Shown here in pieces: positions 50,465 through 55,640 of a DNA stretch of 55,640 bases. Under the pieces are notes generated by a model. That model was given only the letters and a program-made list of their open reading frames with translations. It did no database searches and was not told the origin of the DNA. The stretch lies in contig NZ_LROZ01000023.1 of the NCBI RefSeq assembly GCF_001549985.1, positions 1-55,640 of the forward strand, read 5' to 3'. Each line of letters opens with the position of its first letter. The first letter of the stretch is position 1. The DNA comes from Myroides odoratus. Lineage in GTDB: Bacteria; Bacteroidota; Bacteroidia; Flavobacteriales; Flavobacteriaceae. The position numbers and the translations under genes were made by a program.

Positions 50465-51550
50465 ATGAAAGTATCGTTGCTGTACCTGTTAGGATGTGTT
50501 GCAGTCTGGCTATGCCCTACTGCTTTAATTGCCCAAACGCCAATAACAATTGGTCAATCGTACACCCTTAATTCTCGCGTTTTAGATGAAGAGCGAGAAA
50601 TACAGATCTACCTTCCTAAAACGTATAGGGATAATACCTTAAGCCCCCAACATTATCCTGTTGTTTATCTGTTGGATAGTGAAAGTAATTTCCATTATTT
50701 CACAGCCTATATTGAGAAATTATCCAAATATCCTTATCCTGCAATCCCCGAGATGATTGTCGTAGGTATTGTCAATACGAATCGCACCAGGGATTTAACT
50801 CCGACAGTGCGAAATGAAAGTGTTATGAATGCAGAGCAAAAAGCAAAGATCAAAGGAGAATCAGGAGGAAATGCCTTGTTTTTTCAGTTTTTGGAACAGG
50901 AAGTCAAACCATTTGTACAGCGGGAATTTAGAACTCATCCCTATACTATTTTAGTAGGCCATTCTTTTGGGGGTATCACCGCTTTAAACCATTTATTGAA
51001 CTATACGACGATGTTTCAAGCCTATATTGTGCACGATCCTAGTATTTGGTGGGATGATACTTATATCCTTCAATCCTATCAAGCCAATGCATCGAAAGAT
51101 TTTCAGCACCGTAAACTCTTTTTAACTCAAGTAGGTGACAGTGAAAACAAAGGTCATTTAGAAGAACATTATACTGCTATTCAAGCATTTAATCAGTATT
51201 TGACTCAGCATGCACAAAAAAACCTAACGTATCGCTTTCAACAATATAAAGGTGAAAATCACGGGAGTATTCCGATGAAAGGAAACTTAGATGGATTGCG
51301 TTATATTTTTGAACATTACCCCTTAAATTTCAAAGAAATCCAACATAATCCAGACTTAGTTCGCACTACGTTTAAGCGTTTAAGTGAATCCTTACATGTT
51401 GACTTTCAACCCAATGAAGCTTATTTGAAGTATATTATTTCATACTATGCTAAACAAAAGAATACAGCGCTAGTTGACTATTTTATCGCCTATTGCTTGG
51501 AATTATATCCAACAAGTAGCATCGGTCAGGATATGCAATCCAACACCTAG
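50465..51550 (+). CDS. Secreted alpha/beta hydrolase (esterase D / enterochelin esterase-like)
   Basis: 361 residues. The signal peptide ends about ALIAQ (~24). The esterase family block RVLDEEREIQIYLPKTY leads into HYPVVYLLDSESNFHYF. The nucleophile is in ILVGHSFGGITALNHLL (~167), an Asp/Glu is likely in TQVGDSENKGH, and the His is in GENHGSIP, giving a Ser-Asp-His triad. The ~90-residue C-terminal helical tail is beyond the core fold. Relatives hydrolyse carbohydrate esters, siderophore esters or S-formylglutathione; the secreted location argues against the last. Own promoter at 50429-50436. Confidence 0.8.
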   Translation: MKVSLLYLLGCVAVWLCPTALIAQTPITIGQSYTLNSRVLDEEREIQIYLPKTYRDNTLSPQHYPVVYLLDSESNFHYFTAYIEKLSKYPYPAIPEMIVVGIVNTNRTRDLTPTVRNESVMNAEQKAKIKGESGGNALFFQFLEQEVKPFVQREFRTHPYTILVGHSFGGITALNHLLNYTTMFQAYIVHDPSIWWDDTYILQSYQANASKDFQHRKLFLTQVGDSENKGHLEEHYTAIQAFNQYLTQHAQKNLTYRFQQYKGENHGSIPMKGNLDGLRYIFEHYPLNFKEIQHNPDLVRTTFKRLSESLHVDFQPNEAYLKYIISYYAKQKNTALVDYFIAYCLELYPTSSIGQDMQSNT

Positions 51551-51715
51551 TGATAAACGATTCCCTCAAAGATTGAGAATCTTCACCCAATATCTATTGT
51601 ATGCTCCAACTATTATGATGTAATTTATCTTTTATACACAAGATACAGTAAGTCCCCACTACTGCTTATTTACATTTATGTTGTTTCTATTGAATAAGCA
51701 AAGTATTATAAAAGC

Positions 51716-51743
51716 AAAAAGTCTACAATCTTGTAGACTTTTT
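51716..51743. terminator. Hairpin terminator between convergent genes
   Basis: AAAAAGTCTACAA (51716-51728) pairs with TTGTAGACTTTTT (51731-51743), flanked by A and T runs. It serves the bacilliredoxin-like gene on the minus strand and can also serve the esterase gene. Confidence 0.8.
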
Positions 51744-51755
51744 TTATTCTTTACG

Positions 51756-52094
51756 TTATAATCTCAACAATAACTTCTCTGTTTCAACTCCGTCAATTCC
51801 TTCATGAGAGGTATGAAAAACCACCTTTCCATCAGCAATAATCAACAGTTGAGGCGATTCATGTTGCACTTGAAATCGATCCGCAATATCTAAAGAAACC
51901 AAGCGGTCCTTTTTTACATCTACCATATAACAAGCAACTTCTGTGGGATTTGTAAAGGAGCGTTCAAAATTTCTCAACGCCATTTTACTAATGTAACATG
52001 TTGTACTATTTTTAAAAATAATACAAGGTTTTGTTGATGTATTGGCTATTACTTCCGATAAAGCAGCAGTTTCTGTTAGTTCAATCCAGTTCAT
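51756..52094 (-). CDS. Bacillithiol system redox protein, YtxJ/BrxC-like
   Basis: 112 residues, thioredoxin fold, cytosolic. PCIIFKNSTTCYISKMALRNF holds one redox Cys (Cys33) in the place of the family TCPIS-type motif. CYMVDVKKDRLVSLDIADRF followed by VQHESPQLLIIADGKVVFHT matches the second half of YtxJ. The family acts as a monothiol bacilliredoxin that removes bacillithiol from proteins. The residue after the active Cys is Tyr rather than the Pro I remember from Bacillus. A perfect -7 element (52161-52168) and a shared terminator frame it as a single gene; it diverges from clpB. Confidence 0.8.
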   Translation of the reverse strand: MNWIELTETAALSEVIANTSTKPCIIFKNSTTCYISKMALRNFERSFTNPTEVACYMVDVKKDRLVSLDIADRFQVQHESPQLLIIADGKVVFHTSHEGIDGVETEKLLLRL

Positions 52095-52160
52095 AAGACA
52101 TTTTTTCAGTTAAATAGAATTATCCTTTCCTAATTAATGACGTTTTGTCACAATTATATA

Positions 52161-52168
52161 CAAATATA
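52161..52168 (-). promoter_or_regulatory. -7 promoter element of the YtxJ/BrxC-like gene
   Basis: The minus strand reads TATATTTG, a perfect TAnnTTTG, 66 bp upstream of the start at 52094. I found no equally good element for clpB in the same divergent gap. Confidence 0.55.
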
Positions 52169-52253
52169 GGGAATATTTTGGACAGAAAGTCGTAAATTTA
52201 AGATTGGAATACATCTTGTAAAAAGTATGATACAACACAAAAAAAATTAAAAT

Positions 52254-54839
52254 ATGAACTTGAACAATTTTACAATAAAATCACAGGAAGCCTTACAACG
52301 TGCACAGGTTATTGTACAGGGTTTAGGCCAGCAACAAATAGAGAATGAACATTTGTTCAAAGCTATTTTAGAAGTAGATGAAAATGTTACTCCTTTTATT
52401 TTAAAGAAACTAAATATCAATGTGAGTGCATTTGAATCTGCGTTAGACGCAACGATTCAGCGTTTTTCTAAAGTGGAAGGTGGACAAATTGGTTTATCTC
52501 GAGATGCGGCTACTGCTTTAACTGAAGCACAGGCGATTGCTACGAAGATGAAAGATGAGTACGTATCCATCGAGCATTTATTGTTGGCGATATTCAAATC
52601 AAAAAGTACAGTAGCACAAATGCTCAAAGATCAAGGGGCTACGGAAAAGCAATTGGAAGCGGCCATTCAAGAAATACGCAATGGAGCACGTGTAACTTCT
52701 GCTTCTGCAGAGGAGACCTATAATTCACTGAACAAATACGCCAATAACTTAACGAAGTTGGCTTATGAGGGTAAATTGGACCCTGTAATTGGACGTGATG
52801 AGGAGATTAGACGTGTTCTGCAAATTCTGAGCCGTCGTACGAAAAACAACCCGATGTTGATTGGTGAGCCTGGAGTGGGTAAAACAGCAATTGCAGAAGG
52901 TTTAGCGCATCGTATCGTTCAACAAGACGTACCAGAGAATTTGAAAGATAAACAGATTTTCTCTTTGGATATGGGAGCCTTAATTGCGGGTGCCAAATAC
53001 AAAGGAGAGTTTGAAGAGCGACTAAAATCAGTCGTTAAAGAGGTTACCACTTCGGAAGGACAGATTATCTTGTTTATTGATGAGATTCATACCTTAGTTG
53101 GTGCTGGAGGTGGTGAAGGTGCAATGGATGCGGCTAATATCTTAAAACCTGCTCTAGCCCGTGGAGAACTACGTTCTATAGGTGCAACCACTTTAGATGA
53201 GTATCAAAAATACTTTGAAAAAGACAAAGCGTTAGAGCGTCGTTTCCAAAAGGTTATCGTTGATGAACCGGATACTGAGAGTGCGATTTCCATTTTACGT
53301 GGTATCAAAGAAAAATATGAAGCGCACCACAAAGTACGCATCAAAGACGAAGCGATTATCGCTGCGGTTAATTTATCTGAACGCTATATTACCAATCGTT
53401 TCTTACCAGATAAAGCCATTGACTTAATGGATGAAGCTGCGGCTAAGTTGCGTATGGAAATTAACTCTAAGCCTGAGGAATTAGATGTTCTAGACCGCAG
53501 AATTATGCAAATTGAAATTGAAATTGAAGCCATCAAACGCGAAAATGACGAGGATAAATTAAAACTTTTAGGTTTAGAGTTAGCCAACTTAAAAGAAGAA
53601 CGCAATGAGATTTTTACAAAATGGCAATCTGAAAAAGAGGTTGTTGACCGCGTACAAACATGTAAACAAGAGATTGAAACCTTTAAGTTAGAAGCAGAGA
53701 AAGCGGAACGTGAAGGCGATTATGGAAAAGTTGCGGAATTGCGTTATGGAAAAATAAAACAAGCACAAGAAGAGCTTGAAAAAGCACAAGCACAACTCGA
53801 AGAAAATCAAAAAGGACATTCCTTAATCAAAGAGGAAGTAACTAGTGATGATATTGCTGAAGTAGTAGCCAAATGGACGGGAGTGCCAGTAACTAAAATG
53901 CTGCAAAGTGAACGAGAAAAACTCTTACACTTGGAAGGTGAGCTACACAAACGCGTAGTTGGACAAGAAGAAGCTATTGAAGCGATTAGTGATGCCGTAC
54001 GTAGAAGTCGAGCTGGTTTACAAGACCCTAAAAAACCAATTGGTTCGTTCTTATTCTTGGGAACCACTGGGGTTGGTAAAACTGAATTAGCTAAGGCTCT
54101 AGCAACCTATCTCTTCGATGATGAAAATGCGATGACGCGTATTGATATGAGTGAATACTCTGAGCGCCATAGTGTAAGTCGATTGGTTGGTGCACCTCCA
54201 GGATATGTTGGATATGATGAAGGAGGACAATTAACAGAAGCCGTGAGAAGAAAACCGTACTCTGTTGTGCTTTTAGATGAGATTGAAAAAGCGCATCCTG
54301 ATACGTTTAATATTCTTCTTCAAGTATTGGATGAAGGACGTCTAACAGATAATAAAGGACGTTTGGCTGACTTTAAGAATACGATTATCATCATGACGTC
54401 TAACATGGGTAGTCACATTATTCAAGAGAAATTTGAACAAATCAACGACCTTGAACAAGCGTCTGAAGAAGCGAAAGAAGAAGTATTGAATGTATTGAAA
54501 CAATCGGTGCGTCCGGAATTCTTGAATCGTATTGATGAAGTGGTCATGTTTACTCCTTTAACGCAAGACAACATCCTTCAAATTGTTGATATTCAACTCC
54601 AAGGAGTGATGAAAATGCTAAGTGAGCAAAACATACACTTAGAAGCTACAAAAGAAGCAAAAGAATTCTTAGCTCGCAAAGGGTTTGATCCACAATTTGG
54701 AGCAAGACCTGTAAAACGAGTAGTTCAACGTGAAGTGCTGAATAAGCTTTCGAAAGAAATTTTGGCAGGTAATGTCAAAGCAGAGAGTATGATTTTACTC
54801 GATTCATTTAACGATGAATTAGTTTTTAGAAATAAATAA
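52254..54839 (+). CDS. clpB: ATP-dependent disaggregase ClpB
   Basis: 861 residues, full length. Clp N-domain 1-145 (two repeats, e.g. NEHLFKAILEVDE). AAA1 has Walker A GEPGVGKT (~204), Walker B IILFIDEIHTL (~272) and the substrate loop GAKYKGEFEER. A coiled-coil middle domain at ~400-520 (RRIMQIEIEIEAIKRENDED) marks ClpB rather than ClpA or ClpC. AAA2 has Walker A GTTGVGKTE (~603), pore loop GAPPGYVGYDEGG, and LLDEIEKAHPD. It resolves protein aggregates with DnaK. No CIRCE or other heat-shock operator was recognised upstream. Single gene with a strong terminator. Confidence 0.96.
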   Translation: MNLNNFTIKSQEALQRAQVIVQGLGQQQIENEHLFKAILEVDENVTPFILKKLNINVSAFESALDATIQRFSKVEGGQIGLSRDAATALTEAQAIATKMKDEYVSIEHLLLAIFKSKSTVAQMLKDQGATEKQLEAAIQEIRNGARVTSASAEETYNSLNKYANNLTKLAYEGKLDPVIGRDEEIRRVLQILSRRTKNNPMLIGEPGVGKTAIAEGLAHRIVQQDVPENLKDKQIFSLDMGALIAGAKYKGEFEERLKSVVKEVTTSEGQIILFIDEIHTLVGAGGGEGAMDAANILKPALARGELRSIGATTLDEYQKYFEKDKALERRFQKVIVDEPDTESAISILRGIKEKYEAHHKVRIKDEAIIAAVNLSERYITNRFLPDKAIDLMDEAAAKLRMEINSKPEELDVLDRRIMQIEIEIEAIKRENDEDKLKLLGLELANLKEERNEIFTKWQSEKEVVDRVQTCKQEIETFKLEAEKAEREGDYGKVAELRYGKIKQAQEELEKAQAQLEENQKGHSLIKEEVTSDDIAEVVAKWTGVPVTKMLQSEREKLLHLEGELHKRVVGQEEAIEAISDAVRRSRAGLQDPKKPIGSFLFLGTTGVGKTELAKALATYLFDDENAMTRIDMSEYSERHSVSRLVGAPPGYVGYDEGGQLTEAVRRKPYSVVLLDEIEKAHPDTFNILLQVLDEGRLTDNKGRLADFKNTIIIMTSNMGSHIIQEKFEQINDLEQASEEAKEEVLNVLKQSVRPEFLNRIDEVVMFTPLTQDNILQIVDIQLQGVMKMLSEQNIHLEATKEAKEFLARKGFDPQFGARPVKRVVQREVLNKLSKEILAGNVKAESMILLDSFNDELVFRNK

Positions 54840-54841
54840 TA

Positions 54842-54874
54842 TTTAAGGGGGCGAATTTCATTCGCCCCCTTAAA
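54842..54874. terminator. Terminator after clpB
   Basis: A perfect 15-bp stem (54842-54856 with 54860-54874; core GGGGGCGAAT/ATTCGCCCCC), loop TTC, directly after the clpB stop. Confidence 0.9.
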
Positions 54875-54968
54875 TATATTCAAAAAGTAGCATCTAGGCG
54901 TAATTACTAAACCTAAACTATTATGCTATCAAATCATAACATCCATAATAATATAACATTTCATAGTA

Positions 54969-55640
54969 TTACCTTCTACACATAAGAATATGAATGTTAA
55001 CGTATTCTTCACTTAAAGAATTTAATATAATGGATAATCTAACAGGATCAATTTCTGATGCCATAGCAATATGAAATTGTGCATTTGGAGGAAGTACATC
55101 ATTAACCAATTCGACTGCTTCAAAAGGAGTAAAATCCAAATCATTAACGGCTTTAAATCCAGGCGATAAAACACCATAATCTCTTAAACGCGTACCCGAA
55201 GGAATAACTTCTCTATAACTTGGGGGATTTTCCATGCCATGTATAAAACTCATCGTATTAAACGGTAATCTTTCCCCCTCTGGCGTATGATATATAATTT
55301 GTCTGTTAGTTGTAAAATGTGAACTAAGGTTTAGGGTTTGATTTGGTCCTTTCATTAGTTCTTTATTTCCAGGAAAATATGCAGTTCGTCCTGCATGCCC
55401 TATAATATATATAGTATCTGAATTCGGGACATTTTTGGGGCGTACAATTGCATATCGTGATCCTTCTCGAGTATATACATCTGTCACGCCATATTCTTCA
55501 ACGCCAAATTTAGGTATTTTTTTACTCGTCATCTGAGGAGCTCCTGTCTTCGGTTTAGAATAAGCTCCCGTTGCCGAACCCGCAATACCCAATCCCAGCG
55601 AAGCCCAACCTAAATTAGCTGCTAGTTCCGAATCTTTACT
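54969..55640 (-). CDS. C-terminal part of a large protein cut by the window edge, possible polymorphic toxin tail
   Basis: The frame is open through the right edge. A TTG at 55592 is the first start-like codon, but the 16 codons before it (SKDSELAANLGWASLGLGIA, continued to the TTG) are also open and look like protein, so the gene begins outside the window. A Gly/Ala segment (GLGIAGSATGA) leads into a ~180-residue terminal domain: YGVTDVYTREGSRYAIVRPK, DTIYIIGHAGRTAYFPGN, RQIIYHTPEGERLPF and a final NIHILMCRR. The Gly/Ala linker before a distinct end domain resembles Rhs or other polymorphic toxins, and the 'HxG...P.G..l' layout recalls the Stv-type domain found at the tip of such proteins. 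Both are weak guesses. No immunity gene is visible downstream; the next gene is convergent clpB. Confidence 0.5.
   Translation of the reverse strand, partial: SKDSELAANLGWASLGLGIAGSATGAYSKPKTGAPQMTSKKIPKFGVEEYGVTDVYTREGSRYAIVRPKNVPNSDTIYIIGHAGRTAYFPGNKELMKGPNQTLNLSSHFTTNRQIIYHTPEGERLPFNTMSFIHGMENPPSYREVIPSGTRLRDYGVLSPGFKAVNDLDFTPFEAVELVNDVLPPNAQFHIAMASEIDPVRLSIILNSLSEEYVNIHILMCRR

Noticed and set aside
1..55640. tRNA, rRNA, insertion sequences or prophage genes
   Set aside because: None recognised: no tRNA cloverleaf, rRNA segment, transposase, integrase or phage structural gene was seen.

Overview
The window is chromosomal DNA from a low-GC member of the Bacteroidota, almost certainly the family Flavobacteriaceae; a Myroides-like organism is my best guess from overall gene content, not a proven assignment. 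Evidence seen directly: AT-rich DNA, the Bacteroidota -7 promoter element TAnnTTTG in front of many genes, a type IX secretion C-terminal sorting domain, SusC/RagA-type TonB receptor relatives, menaquinone genes, and a bacillithiol-type redox protein. No rRNA, tRNA, CRISPR array, insertion sequence or integrase was recognised.

Layout. 1-5841: the 3'-most part of a very large PAAR-like (DUF4280) protein with Ig-like repeats and two C-terminal peptidoglycan hydrolase-like domains (GH19 lysozyme/chitinase type, then a Cys-His CHAP/NlpC type), followed 5 bp later by a lipoprotein that is the natural candidate for its periplasmic immunity partner. 5927-8389: a secreted PNGase F-like protein with a type IX sorting domain and a GNAT enzyme. 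8697-14628: a MarR regulator and a fadN-fadA-fadE beta-oxidation operon. 14877-18491: an AraC regulator convergent with a menC / metallo-beta-lactamase hydrolase / menA group. 19422-23573: a minus-strand run of a peroxiredoxin, two multi-pass membrane proteins (DUF2157, DUF4401), a GDYXXLXY protein and two lipoproteins (META, NlpE). 23861-26442: a TonB-dependent receptor and a small secreted protein. 26822-33871: housekeeping genes on the minus strand (mazG, DUF5606, def, rdgB, a fumarylacetoacetate hydrolase, a HAD phosphatase, a threonine aldolase). 34308-45514: a lectin-like secreted protein downstream of a giant 3226-residue modular surface protein. 46209-50390: a Crp/Fnr regulator with stand-alone ribB and DUF2798, an ABC exporter, and a GNAT enzyme. 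50465-54839: an esterase, a bacilliredoxin-like protein and clpB. 54969-55640: the C-terminus of a second large protein cut by the window edge, possibly a polymorphic toxin.

What stands out. (i) Two perfect TTGAC-N4-GTCAA palindromes lie exactly 22 bp upstream of -7-like elements, one before the DUF2798-ribB-crp operon and one before the ABC exporter. This is the geometry expected of class II activation by the Crp/Fnr regulator encoded in that operon. (ii) The left-edge effector and lipoprotein look like a modular antibacterial toxin-immunity pair with an AT-rich cassette spanning their junction. (iii) The giant surface protein is built from a super-repeat of about 1,093 residues, itself an ordered series of different modules. 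(iv) Two intergenic loci are made of a degenerate heptamer (GTTnACn), and one 120-bp region is phased at 11 bp.

All family names come from my recognition of motifs in the translated sequence; no database search was run. Starts were moved where an extended frame overlapped a promoter or a neighbouring gene.
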